A stretch of DNA of 64,000 bases from Cristatella mucedo (Eukaryota; Bryozoa; Phylactolaemata; Cristatellidae): NCBI GenBank assembly GCA_009760855.2, contig WPIO01000002.1, positions 12,870,001-12,934,000 on the forward strand. The letters run 5' to 3'. Position 1 is the stretch's first letter; each line of letters starts with the position of its first letter. Made by a program: the position numbers and the translations under genes. Below the pieces are notes generated by a model. It was not told the DNA's origin and did not search any database. It was given only the letters and a program-made list of their open reading frames with translations. Below, one piece after another: positions 1-11,300 of the stretch.

Positions 1-412
1 TGCACTCAGGCCAGTGGTCTATGCCTTAAAACTAATTTCGACCATGTCTGTCTGCGACTCATGGTACGAACGTTTTTATGTCTTAGCTACTGTTAATTCC
101 CATTTTGAGTCAAGGTTAAATTATACGTTAAATAATGATTATATATACGTGAGTTGGATTTAATTACGTGGATGAATAATTAAAAGAAAATACGCTAATC
201 GACCACTTGTACCGGAACTCAACTTTGTAATACTGATGCTCGATTGTCTGTGAGAACCTTAAAAACCTACCAATAAGCTAGCTTAAAAATCTAGCCGAAT
301 CCCAATTCCAAATTGAAGCCAGTACTGATTGCCCGTTGAGGGCATGCAACTAATGGTTTGAAAGCAGATGCTTGACTATGTGCCTCGCCTGGGAATCTGG
401 CATCGCATTATC
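1..412. other. unassigned sequence at left edge
   Basis: No supported gene is seen. The stretch is AT-rich and lies just upstream of a relic of exon 1 of the duplicated coiled-coil gene, so it may be decayed sequence of a third copy. Confidence 0.4.
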
Positions 413-457
413 GTTCACGAGAAAATGGACAGTGATACAAGCTTGGACATGAATCTC
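413..457 (+). pseudogene. relic of exon 1 of the coiled-coil gene (third copy)
   Basis: The stretch around the ATG at 425 reads MDSDTSLD, identical to the start of exon 1 at 8333 and 41052, and the preceding bases GTTCACGAGAAA match as well. The similarity ends after LD, and the GTAAGT donor present in the other two copies is missing. It is therefore a truncated fragment rather than a usable exon, and implies the array once had at least three units. Confidence 0.7.
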
Positions 458-680
458 ATATGCAGCGATTGCTTAAATAGATGCTGTAATGGGCAGCCTT
501 CTGTAAGTCGTTAGAAAGCACCGGCTGCTTATCTTCAACCTTAGTAGAGTATTTCGACGGCTCGTCAAACCCGATGTCAATCTCAAACGTCAGGGGAGTA
601 ATTGTTTCTTGATTAAAAGTGACACATCGCGTGCATATCCTACGTGTACTCTCACAATAGTAGTATGCATATGTTTACAG

Positions 681-759
681 GATCGCGGTTGTGTGGACTT
701 TATCTCCCACGGATCGGTGGAGGCACACCCAACGAACGGCAAGGCTACCTTCACCCGAG
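681..759 (+). CDS. possible isolated internal exon, unknown product
   Basis: The sequence ATGTTTACAG precedes and GTGAGT follows a 79-base open segment (26 codons plus one base) beginning DRGCVDF and ending TFTR. Both splice sites look good and the reading frame is open, but no neighbouring exon was found that joins it convincingly. A candidate next exon near 1261-1305, before a GTAAGT, needs an acceptor shifted by two bases to keep the frame. The family is not recognised. Confidence 0.3.
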
Positions 760-1574
760 GTGAGTCTTCTCCCACACTCCATCCGAGCAGCCCATAATCG
801 TGTCACTACTGCTGAGCTTCCAGAAAAAGCCTGCCATTTCTCTGTGGTGAGCGTGCTTGTGCAAAGAGCTTCTTGGTAACTAGCTTTCGGTTGCTGGATG
901 CCAGAACCAAAGAGAGCCCTCGATGGCAGGCAACCGACAGGTTGCTATTCCCAACCCCAGAAAGTTGATCACAATACCTGCACACTTGGTGTACTTGCGG
1001 TCTAAAGCCTTCTCGAGAGCATGGTAATTGCTTTGTCACACGAGACGGTCACATCTATGGTGATTACCGAAGTCCCGTCTAAGACGGCGAGGTCCGGCCG
1101 TGGCCGGTTGTCGCTAGCCTCAATGCACCCTTCAACGGTAGCCAGCAGGGCAGCAACCAAATAGATTTAGGAAAAAAGTCGTATCTGGCTGAGACCATCG
1201 TCATCAGCAAACAGCAATGGCGGACCAAACGATGTAGAGTGTCCTCCCTTTTTGAGCAGAGATGGCACTCGGCTGACTGGGTGGAATCAAAGCCACGTCC
1301 CGCTGTAAGTATCAGCAGCAAGTTTAATCGCACCTGGTGGACAAAGCCAGGCTTTGAGAACCTCGCGGGCGTTAATGCGAAAGAAGTTGCTGCGAGTGCT
1401 CAAGCGGTCGGTTCGAAGATACCGTCACGTTTTCCTCTGACCGACCATAGAAGCTGAGATCTATCCAGCTGCCGAACTTGACAGGCACCGTAATTACGAA
1501 ACTATCTCCTTTGGCGAGAAGGTCCATGTGAATGACCGAGACTTAATTTCCACTGATGGCAAAGCTGCAGCTCA
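760..1574. other. no supported gene
   Basis: Only short overlapping ORFs are present. One short open segment before the GTAAGT at 1306 could be an exon but has no partner. Nothing else is recognised. Confidence 0.4.
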
Positions 1575-2530
1575 CTTTATTTTTTATTCAAATTTTTGGG
1601 TGTCTGCCCACATGTGAGATTAGGTGCTCTAGTTATCTCAGGATATATGTAGCGGCCAATTAGGACGTGGAGCTTACCCAGGGTAACCAGCACAGGAGGT
1701 CTGATGGCCCGTATCTGACAACAAAGTCTGGCTTTCTTCCCTGGGCCGAAACATCAGAGCATCTCAAGATGATAGAAGTCACGAAATCATCCGCCGCAAG
1801 ACGGCTAAAGCATAGCTTCTGAGTAAATATAAGTCCACCAAATAACTACATCTCATCACAAGAAGATCTCACAACTGCACTTCTTGTACATGGTGAGGCA
1901 ACATGTGACTCGGGACCCTGTGAGCACTGGGCTGAGACCCTACTAGGGATGCGACAGAATAAGCAACTGCTGGCTCTGGAGCGGTGGCCGAGCGAACAAT
2001 AGCCGTCAGAGGATGACACGACAATCCTGCACAAATCCATGCATTGGCAGTATCTGTGGGAACATAAATATACCAAACACTGCCGCCAAATGTCAGGCTG
2101 GTTCGGAACGAACGATTGCTCGACAGTGCAAAAACAATGCATCTATGGAATATAAGGGCTGCTGGATGAGAACGAAGAAAGGATGGAGAGGGCTAGATCC
2201 TTTGTAGCAGGCAGCCTTCTAGAGTGCCTTGACTGGGCAAGGCCGGCGTGGTTTCTGAAGTGCTTGGTGTTGGAGCTCGGAGATTTGTTTCTACGTCAAA
2301 ATACCCAGCCTGATGACATGTCGTTCGGAGGGCTGCCACACAAATGATCTCTGCGGTTAATTTATTATGGCTCTGATTGAGCACGTTTGCTTTAATGTTC
2401 ATCTTTACTAGGACTACGCAAACCTGAAAGAGCAGCTTTCACTAATATGAGGGGGCGAGTTTGTGTGAGCAGTGAAGTTTTCCACCGGAAGTAACCACAC
2501 TGCAGAAGGATCCATTCACTCACCCATCCT
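1575..2530. repeat. duplicated block, left copy (partner 32505-33455)
   Basis: The block matches 32505-33455 over almost its whole length, for example TTCAAATTTTTGGGT near the start and GAGTTTGTGTGAGCAGTG near the end. Minus-strand open frames at 1846-2142 and 2193-2402 have counterparts at 32783-33073 and 33124-33333, but the frames shift between copies, so coding is doubtful. It may be an unidentified mobile element or part of the segmental duplication. Offset is about 30.9 kb, smaller than for the main unit. Confidence 0.75.
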
Positions 2531-3269
2531 CCTAAGATTAGGAACAGTTAAGCCAGTGAATGCTTTGTATCCGGCGACATGGTGTATTGTCTTTTCGAGG
2601 AAAAAGCTAGTTTCTCTTTCTGGCAACCTTGGAATTTAACTAAAGCTAGTTTTAGTATACTTAAAGCTTTTTAGAATACCTTATGATGTGAAACAGTTGG
2701 CTTATTTGGTATAATCTTTCTTTGCCTCAGATTTGCTCTTCGCGTGCATGTATATCCACTTCCGTTGCTCCGTATATGCTGCACGACCTACGTACGGATG
2801 CTTTCTGTTCAGGATAAAGAGTAAATTGTTATGGACAACGAATTTCTGGAGAATTTTGTCATCCCAAATAGTGATCAGAGCGAGTTCATTTTGCAGTGGA
2901 GTTAACGTGGAGCAATCTGACTGATGCTAGCACGACTTTGATTATAAATTGCATTTTCAATTTTATCTTGGTGCCTGAGCCGACTTTTGTATTCGCAGAA
3001 TTCAAAATATTCCACTTTCTTGCAAACGCTGCAGAAGGTTCGATAAACAATTTCTGTCCAATTTCGATGAGTGAATTGAGGTTCTGAAATTTTCTTCGAG
3101 TCACTCAAACACGGCCTTATAATGCTACGCCTCCAGGTGTTATGACACTCATAGCAGCAGCAGCTTTCGCTTGGTGGTGCTAGTGACCCAACCTGCCGTT
3201 GCCTCTTTTCTGAGCTTTTGCACCTGGCACTGCATCTCTTTGATTAGGGTCATCTCTTTGATGTCAGTC
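2531..3269. other. unit A spacer without a supported gene
   Basis: AT-rich sequence, shorter than the matching interval in unit B (33456-35615). A short piece near 2925-2960 resembles 34280-34320. Small ORFs at 2733-3108 overlap on both strands and show no recognisable protein. Confidence 0.4.
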
Positions 3270-4164
3270 ACGGCGGCTCGAGAAGTTTCAAACATTACTG
3301 CTGATATTTTTAGCTTCCTTACAAATCTACTGATGTCGCGAGGACGGTGAATAGAACAAGCAGGCTCGAGAGTCTATATAGTTGCCGAACAAAGCACTCA
3401 GCCAAGCTGAAAGATGATCGTCACTGTAAGCTCAAATGTTTGCTGCACAGAAGTCTTGCACGATGGAATTTCCAGAGACTTAGGAACATGCAGAAAATAA
3501 TGACCGTTTTGCGTTTGATATTCCCTATATTTCCGGCCGCAAGTAGATAAATTGCCAGTCATACAATTGTGACATTTGCTTACTATCCAGTAAGTAAAAA
3601 AACCGTCATCATCTGCTGCAATCCAGTCTGAGTTAATAGCACACGTCAGATTGACCCAGTGGTTTGCTGTAGTCCCATTTTTTTTAGCTCAAGTATCCGG
3701 AAATGGTTTCTCTCGAGTTATTGTCAATGGTCACGTTGCTTTAAAAATCTGTGGTCATGTGCTGGAACACACAATGTTTAATAGACGACGAGAATAGAAT
3801 GGCTGTGAAAATAGCTCGTCTGTCGATCATGGTCTGAATTCTCAAGATGACTTATTAAAACAGAACTGATGGGCGGTGCTTTTGCCAATGTGCAATCTCG
3901 TTGGAGCACTTGATGAGAGTGAATGACCATTTTATCACAGGAATAGTTTGTGCAGCGCGGAAAAGCACAGCAACGTTTAGCTGCCTGTTAAAAGGTAATT
4001 TTGTTAAGTTCTCTTTGGTTCAGGTACCTACACCCTGCTAAGCCAACTGACTATACGCAAGGCTGCAGCAACTAAATCTCATGTAAAGTCAAGGCGTTTG
4101 TCAAATGTTAGCTGATTTAACAACCTTAATTGTACATCAGCAGAAGATCTTGAATGGCTATCTT

Positions 4165-4275
4165 CAGTGCTTGCAGTTGGCAATACAGGATTGCCCACTG
4201 CAGGATTCGAGCGAACATGCTCGGGTGGAGAAGAGCAAGAACCTTACATACTAAGCTTCACGGCCCAGTCACAAA
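4165..4275 (-). mobile_element. tRNA-derived SINE head, minus strand (unit A)
   Basis: GCTTGCAGTTGGCAATA followed by GCCCACTGCAGGATTCGAG is, on the minus strand, a box-B-like CTCGAATCCTGCAG followed by a CTGCAAGC body. The same arrangement occurs at 7035, 13090, 36525, 39760 and 45960. It has a partner in unit B at 36525-36640, so it inserted before the duplication. Confidence 0.6.
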
Positions 4276-4741
4276 GAGCATTCCTGCACGGTCACCTGAG
4301 ATCACTCGGACTTAAAAGACATGTGTCGCTGCTTCCACCTCACCAGAGTAGATGGCCGGAGATTCTGCGAATAGCATCGGTCTTTCGCCCAACATTACAG
4401 TCAAAGACGATTCAAGATACCGTAACATTGAGTACCAACCCGCAGTCCTAGACGATTCAAGATGCCGAAACAGTGTGTTCCGACTCAAACATTGTGCAAC
4501 GAACCTGAACGTTGTGCATTGACCCTGCCTTTCATAAAGAGATGGAGTCCTTTCTGGCATTAAAGTGTACAGTCTCAAGAATGGCACCGGATAACAACAG
4601 GTCGCTTGCGGTCAAACGGAATGACAAGCACGTCATCACGAAGCTTATGGTGCCAGGCTGGCTGGCAAGCTTGAAAGGGGTTTCGAATATAAGCAATCCT
4701 TAGAAAATAACCCCCGTCCCAATGAAGAAGTTCCGCCATTC

Positions 4742-4981
4742 ATGCATTTAAAAATGAAGCAGAATGAGACTCTGCCAATTGAACCAAAACTATCAGGCCA
4801 TCATAAAAGTCCAAATTACGACATACAATTAAACAGCCTCGGAAGAAGGCAAGCTGATGCCTACTTACTACGTCGTCGATATTGGCGGAGTAGGTTTCTG
4901 GCAGCAGATTCAGGGCGGCCGCAGAAGTCCGTTGCACTGAAGCTCCTTTACCAGTGGTCGCTAGCACTGGCTGTGATTTAA
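4742..4981 (+). pseudogene. conserved unit ORF, interrupted in copy A
   Basis: An ORF starting MHLKMKQNETLPIEPK is kept in both units. In unit B (37111-37452) it runs for 113 codons. In A a CAA codon has become TAA at 4979-4981, cutting it to 79 codons. The middle is Arg/Leu rich (ADAYLLRRRYWRSRF). An 86-codon minus-strand frame overlaps it and is open in both copies, so the true coding strand, if any, is uncertain. No family is recognised. Confidence 0.3.
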
Positions 4982-5060
4982 CAAGCATCGATACTTGCAC
5001 TGCAATCTGAACTTTGCTGCAGCAAACAGAAAATCTCCAATACGGGTGAGCACGAAGCTA

Positions 5061-6000
5061 AAAAATGCCGAAGCGATGCATTAGATGGCGGAGCAGGAGA
5101 CAATTAGGTGAGCATAAGCAATGTTATGCTAAAGTACTCGTTCTGCAAAACAGCAGAGGAAAATCGTCTATTCGTGGCGTCTGCCGATAATTCAAGGCCA
5201 GTGACGATACCGGAATGTTAAGCACTGAGCGAGACTGACAATGCTGCGTTTGTTGCAACGTGACGATTTAAATAAAAACCTTTTCTATGATTGATATTTG
5301 GTCATGCGATAAATAATCATAAACTTTTCTGCGTATGTTTTATGGCCCGCATAGCATATAGAACAGTCTGCAGATATACTATTTGCGTATCGTGATTGTT
5401 GAATTCAAGAGGTACTCCTGTGATCGTCATTCCGCGGTTTTCGGATTTGGTGCTTAAAGACTATTAGAGTTGCTGATTTGTAACACCGCGCCTTAAAAAA
5501 GTGAAAGAACTTGTCACACAAAATTGTTGCAGGTGACTAAAAAAATGGTTATATAAATTCGGTGGTTTAGTACAGTCCCGGTTAAACCGAGTCCAAAGTG
5601 AGGTTAGGGGAGTTCTTTAGCCTCCTACAGAATTCTGCATCTGTGGTCTACGCAATTTGCAGCGTTTTATAAAGTGTAATTCAAGCTGCCACTAAAGTGG
5701 TCCCTTTTTATCGTAGTTAATCAGTTCTAGACTCTATCGCGATAAGTATATTTCTTCAAAGTAGGATTATTTCCTTATAAATCGGGTATTTTCATAGTAA
5801 GAGCATAGAAAACCTGTTCACGGCACCATTAAAGCCCTCTGGACACGAAATAACACCCTTCCAGTCACTATTACACTCGTATTATTAGATACATATAAAA
5901 CGAAATACAAAAAACATGGCACATTAGAAGTTACAAATATAATATTATTATTATCGTACATTTAATTAAACACACCCGGATCTTACGAAACCACTAATCT
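5061..6000. other. AT-rich unit sequence without a supported gene
   Basis: No ORF of note and no recognisable element. The stretch is colinear with 37453-38400 in unit B and has runs of ATTATTATTATCG near its right end. Confidence 0.45.
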
Positions 6001-6071
6001 ATGAAAATAGTCTGTTCGCTGATCAAGCGATGACGATGAAGAGATGTTCTTCACAGCCAAGAAGAGCAAGG

Positions 6072-6460
6072 TTACTTCTCCTCTGAACGCCCAATTGCAG
6101 TAGGAGAGTCTTCAGGTGGAGCAGTGTTCTCAGCAGGTGCGTCGTTGTCTTCTTCCGCTGAGGGAGTAACATGCATATGCAGTGATGTCTGGGCGCTGAG
6201 CTGGAGAACATCGTGTTGGGCAGCTGCTGGCGCTGTCTTTTCATAAGCGCGTGACGAGGCTTTTGTAGGGTTCCGTTGCTCCATCAAGTGCATTCTAGAA
6301 CCACAATTCGCACATTATTTGTGGGTCCCATTCGCCAGTCAGCCCCCGTACTTCTTTCATAGTTAACGTTTCGCGAGAAACGCTTAAAGGCAAGGTCAAC
6401 TTCCTCCTTCTGACCACAAGGTACCTCTGGCTGCTCTTCCTCCTCCTCCTCGCTGTATAT
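6072..6460 (-). CDS. candidate minus-strand coding segment, acidic (unit A)
   Basis: Two minus-strand frames sit end to end. Upstream (about 6460 down to 6286), a frame without its own ATG reads [19 protein letters not shown] and ends in LECT before a stop. Overlapping that stop, a second frame starts at 6293 with [14 protein letters not shown] and ends at 6072 in GRSEEK. The segment is almost identical in unit B (38468-38850), with one residue change in the second frame, so it is better preserved than surrounding sequence. It could be one exon with a frameshift, two exons joined at the TTCTAG at the overlap, or chance. No domain is recognised. The upstream side runs into a TA microsatellite. 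Confidence 0.35.
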
Positions 6461-6560
6461 ACATATATATATATATATATATATTAATATATAATTATAT
6501 ATTTTTTTTCTTTATAGATAAAATATATATATATATACATATAAATATATATAGTTGTCG
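6457..6560. repeat. TA-rich microsatellite (unit A)
   Basis: Interrupted (TA)n with TTAATATATAATTATATA and T-rich interruptions. The matching tract in unit B has grown to about 200 bp. Confidence 0.9.
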
Positions 6561-7034
6561 CTCGCTTATCGAGGTTAATCAGTTCCGGACTTTACCATTG
6601 GTGAATGAATTTATTTCAAATATGATTCTTTATTTATAAAGAAAATATTTTTGAAGTGAGAGCACAGAAAACGTGTTCTTTAGTCACTATTCCACTCTTA
6701 TTCCCCAATATATTAAAAAATAAGAGAAATAAGACGTATCAGACGTTTTAAATACCAGGTTATTGTTATTGCACATTTAATTCCACGTTTAGAGGATAAG
6801 ATAGCCAATCAGTGAACACTATGCTCTGATTGGCTTCCTTTCACAGCACCCGACTTTTTAGGAAAAACGTCCTTGCTTACACACAAGCAGTGGTCGAGTG
6901 GCTGAACCGAGCGTTGAATTATTTGCCAGGATGCTCGAATGCATAGCCCTGCAGTCCATAAGTACAATAATTTTAATTTAATAATGGCTATACAATTAAC
7001 TCAGACAATGAACGATCTATATCATTTTCACTGT

Positions 7035-7175
7035 CGTGATATTTCCGGCAATCACCATCGCTTGCAGCGGCTATAAAGAATCAACCGCCGCAGGATTTGA
7101 ATCCACGACCTCAGGACCAAGGTCGTGAAAAGCAACTGCCTTACATGGTGTGCCATCACGGCTCTAAAAGAAAAA
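7035..7175 (-). mobile_element. tRNA-derived SINE, minus strand (unit A)
   Basis: Read on the minus strand it shows GGCACACCATGTAAGGCAG (box A area), GTGGATTCAAATCCTGCGG (box B), then TTGATTCTTTATAGCCGCTG. This is the layout of a tRNA-like Pol III promoter. It is shared with unit B at 39760-39895, so the insertion predates the duplication. Confidence 0.75.
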
Positions 7176-7479
7176 TAAAATATAACCAGTCGAGCTCTGT
7201 TTTTATGGCGATTTAAAATAGTATTGTTTATTGATTTGTCTGTGCTAAAATATACTTACTGTTCACATCATTCGCCGATACACTTGTGTGGCGACTTTGT
7301 CCAGTAAATTACGTGTTGAACATGACCCAGTCAAAGTAAAATCATAAGCATATGTGTGTGCACATTCTAAAGATTTTAGTCTTGCTTGAGTGCTAATACC
7401 TGTAATCTTAACGGCTTGTATCATGTAATGCCTGAAAAGCAGTAAAATAATACATAATTTGTTCTGCCAGCACAGGTTT

Positions 7480-7580
7480 TAGGAATGATTGCACGGGTCT
7501 GAGTCAACAAGTGAAGTGCTTCCATTTCTTGAAGGTGTGGGTTCGAGTCATTCAGCAGGCAATCCGATAATGCTTGTTGT
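7480..7580 (+). mobile_element. tRNA-like SINE head, plus strand (unit A)
   Basis: GTGTGGGTTCGAGTCATT is a good box B, and a degenerate box A lies upstream near ACGGGTCTGAGTC. It is followed by CAGGCAATCCGATAATGC, similar to the body of the other SINEs here. The unit B copy is at 40205-40305. Confidence 0.6.
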
Positions 7581-8332
7581 GAGCGGAAGTTGTAGCAGAT
7601 GCGGCTCTTTCTGCACTTGATTAATAAAGATGTTGATTTATCAAACCTTTTATTTACATTCCTTTACATTGATCAGTCATTGAAAGCCCGACTTTGCTAC
7701 TGAATGCGCTAAAGCTCATGGCTTTTTATTAAAGTGGCCGAGTGATCGGCTTACTTAATGAATTATACGAATTTACACTCCTTCAGAAAGTGGTCGAGCT
7801 TTCAAAGCTTCTCAAAGGTTGGAAAACGCGACTGTTTAGCCCTATGCATCTATTCTCTCGACCAATAGGCCCTGACCTTAAGATCGTGGGATTGCCGGAG
7901 CCATTAACTTTAGTCTTTTGTGTGTGGTGTGTGAGACTCATTTAAACCTTTATCAAAATAATTAAACTAAAGCACTGTTCCGAGCCCTAAAATGAATCCT
8001 TGGTACAGTAAAGTAACTATCAGCCACTCCAATAGCTTTGCAAACTATATTTCCGTTTATAGCATCACAAGAGCATTAGCGGCTATCACAAATTGCCGCA
8101 GCAAAGAAGCATTATCCCACCTTCAATAAATTTCAGTAGCTAACACTGTAATTGAAATACAATGATATCTTTCGGAATCTAACCAACGTATACCTAAGCG
8201 AATGGGCTTGCTAAATTCAAAAATTAACCACGGCTTTGTTGGCCAGCAGTGCGCACAACAATAGTTTGAAAGTAGCTTTTGGACGTTGCGTTGCGTATGA
8301 GAATCTTTCAGATTGCTGTTGTTCACGAGAAA

Positions 8333-8380
8333 ATGGACAGCGATACGAGCTTGGACATTAGCAGTATCAGGAGTGACAGT
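8333..8380 (+). CDS. copy A exon 1 (start codon)
   Basis: Sixteen codons, MDSDTSLDISSIRSDS, from ATG to a GTAAGT donor. The sequence is Ser/Asp rich. The copy B exon encodes the same residues. Confidence 0.75.
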
Positions 8381-11300
8381 GTAAGTAACAGCAATGCTAG
8401 CCTGCTACGTTTTATTGATCGCATCGATGAGCCTCTGCAGATATGTGGCTGGCAATTTATTAAGCAATAAATTTAAAAAGAGAATGTATTTTGAGATCTG
8501 ATGAGAGTTCAGTGACTGAACTGAGTTGTATCGTTGTTGGAACCGGTGTCTCTAGAATACCTGTCTACGGAAAATAGCCTGCTGCCGCTTTGAGTTGAGA
8601 AACAATTAAATTAAGCCGAATGCTGAGCGACGTATTGACATGCAAGCTCCGAGTAGCTTTAACTGAATGTTCCACTCACTGCGTAGGAAGATCTCTGAAT
8701 TTGGCGATCATCAATCATTAGCGACCAGTAAAACGTCACATTTAGTTTCACTGAAAATATTACTGCTTTATTCATATGCAGCCGTCCCTTCGCTGGTCAA
8801 CTGTAAGTGAAGTATCTTAAGATTGGTGCTGAATAGCGATAAGCGATGGCAGTGCCACAAAGCAGTCGGACTTAATGGCAGCAGCAATAATCAATGGCGA
8901 GACAATGTTAAGCTCAGCCAATAGACACAAGCACGATTTGTCCACGATTTTGCAGAGTGGTACGAAGTCAAAGAGAAGTGGAGCATTGTCAACGTCAGCC
9001 GCCACAAATGACAGCTCGTATGATCTCCAGAGGCTATACAGGCAGGCTGAGGTGTGTATCCATGCTTCATGGCATCTTCGCGTACTGGTCCAAAAGCTTT
9101 GTCTTCAGGCAATTTCTCTATGTATACTTTGGTGTTTAATCAATGTTAGCTATTGTGGCAGGATTTTGTTCAGGGCTAGGTCGCTCGAGCTATATCTCTC
9201 GACCACGCTGCTTATTTCTAGCTCATACACAAATCAAGGCCAGTTTATTTTTTGCTAGTTACATTCTGCTGATTAGTTGATATTATGCTGATTAGCTGAG
9301 ATGTGGTAGTTGATTGCTAGTTAGTTTAGTGTATTATTATTACTATCATTATCCAAGCGGTACCAACTCGTGTCAGCATTTGTGCGAAGTAAATCAGCAG
9401 CCCTAGGCGGTATAGGTGCGAGATGATCTTTCCTCTTAAAATCGTCCTCGTAGATCTCGCTGGGTTGTGCTTGCCAACTTCAGTAGGTCCACAAAAAAAG
9501 TGAGAAGTGTCGCCATCCCTGCAAACCAAAAAGAGTCAAAGCGAACCTTTCCGATACAAATAAAAAAGTGCAGGCGCAGCTTTTGTGTCTACTGCCAATG
9601 ATCGCTCAGGATTCTTTCAGACATGCTCTACGGACTGCCACAGTGTATTTTTAGCACACCAAGTTGGCAAGACGTGCTCCTGATATTGCTACATCTTCGT
9701 GGTATATAAACCACTTGAGGCATACAAGCTACGGCTGACGATTCTATTGCAGGCCGACGTGGTTCAAATGCATAAAATGATTATGAAACAGCGAAAGGAG
9801 CATGAAGATGAGCTGCGGGCCTTACTAGCCTACGTGGAAAAGCACGCCTTGCTATCGGTCGAACAGGATGCCTTTGCCCGACAGCAGGAAGCTGAATGCA
9901 AGCGTCTCAAGTTAGAAAATCAACGTATTCTGAAGGTACGTCTGATTTTATAACCTTCAAGGGAAAGCGTTTATGAGATGACCACATTTAGAGCGCTTCA
10001 GTAGCAGCAAGGAATTTCGCGGCTGGCATAGGATAAATTAGCTTAATGCGATCCAGGTTGATGTGCAAGCAAAGAATTAGCGATGGTAACTAGGAGCGTA
10101 TTGCTTAACGTGCAGCAGAATGGCAAATACCTTTGGTAGTAGCTACAATATATTAATATACTTCACCTTAAAACTTGGAAAGCATTTTCTGAAAAATTTC
10201 TGGTTTGTTGTGGCAAAACGTTTCGTCCGTTGTGAAGTGAATGAAATCTTTATGCATTTCATATTATGATGCAGCTATTGATTCTGCTTCCTTTGCAGCA
10301 AAGGTAAAGTGCCTAGATAGAGATTAAGTTGCCCGAGGGCTCTAAATCAAGAGTTCTATTATTATTATTATTATTATTATTATTATGTCGCTCAGTGATC
10401 CTTCGATTTGATTTGGCTAAAAGTTGTGCTCCAAAGAATAATGTAATTCTTCTTGTTTAAGGTAATTGCGCATTTTTTCATTGGCAGGACAACGAGGACC
10501 TGAAGGAGAGCCTACTTAGAAAGGATCAGGTGGTGAGCTGCTGATTTAATGAGCACGTGATATGCAAATGGATGAAGTATGAGCATGCCGTAGCAGAGAT
10601 TGAGCACTCGGATCGCTACCCTACTAGTTTGCTAGCATTAATGCAAAATCTAGATACAAGAGGGTGACCTTTTCCTGGTATTATGCACTCACTACCTTTT
10701 AGCTTGCAGTCATATTAGAAGATAAGCAACGTGATAGGGCGTAACATAAATATCTTAGTGCGATATTTATCCTAGGACAGCCTATGCATAAGCACTAATT
10801 TCTCGCTATAAAATCTCACAGTTTGATATAATTTTTACCTTCATAGTGGCTGCATCAATAGAGAATTGCCTCATCATTTATAAAATGTCTTAGCACCTTG
10901 GTGACCATAATCGTGGCTATATAAGACCTCTCTCTTACATAAGGTATGATATATAAGGCCATTTCTGAGTATTATAATTTCAAGCCTTTTCTAGCGATCA
11001 AATTCTTAAATGACAGCATGGATAAATGTGATCGCTAGATTTAATTACTATTAATTGCTTAATTACTATTTTTTATTGGAGGCATAGGTGAAATAGCAAA
11101 GCAAGCACACCAAATGCCTCGCCTAGTTGACTAGCATTAGTAAATAGAGAGAAAAATTGCAGCATTCTACTCATCAAGAGTGATACAAATTCTTTAAAGA
11201 TTTTCACTATTCATAATTCCGAATTCAGCCCACTGAAAGTCTTGGTTTTGTTTTCAACTTTTCTCCAGCTTCGGATTTTCGGGAGATTTCTCATTCAATA

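Noticed and set aside
7035-7175. Possible true tRNA gene
   Set aside because: Boxes A and B are present but the cloverleaf stems do not form over the expected 70-75 bases, and the same sequence recurs in several places, so it is a SINE.
9326-9529. 67-codon minus-strand ORF inside intron 2 of copy A
   Set aside because: The same place in copy B has shifted frames; no family.
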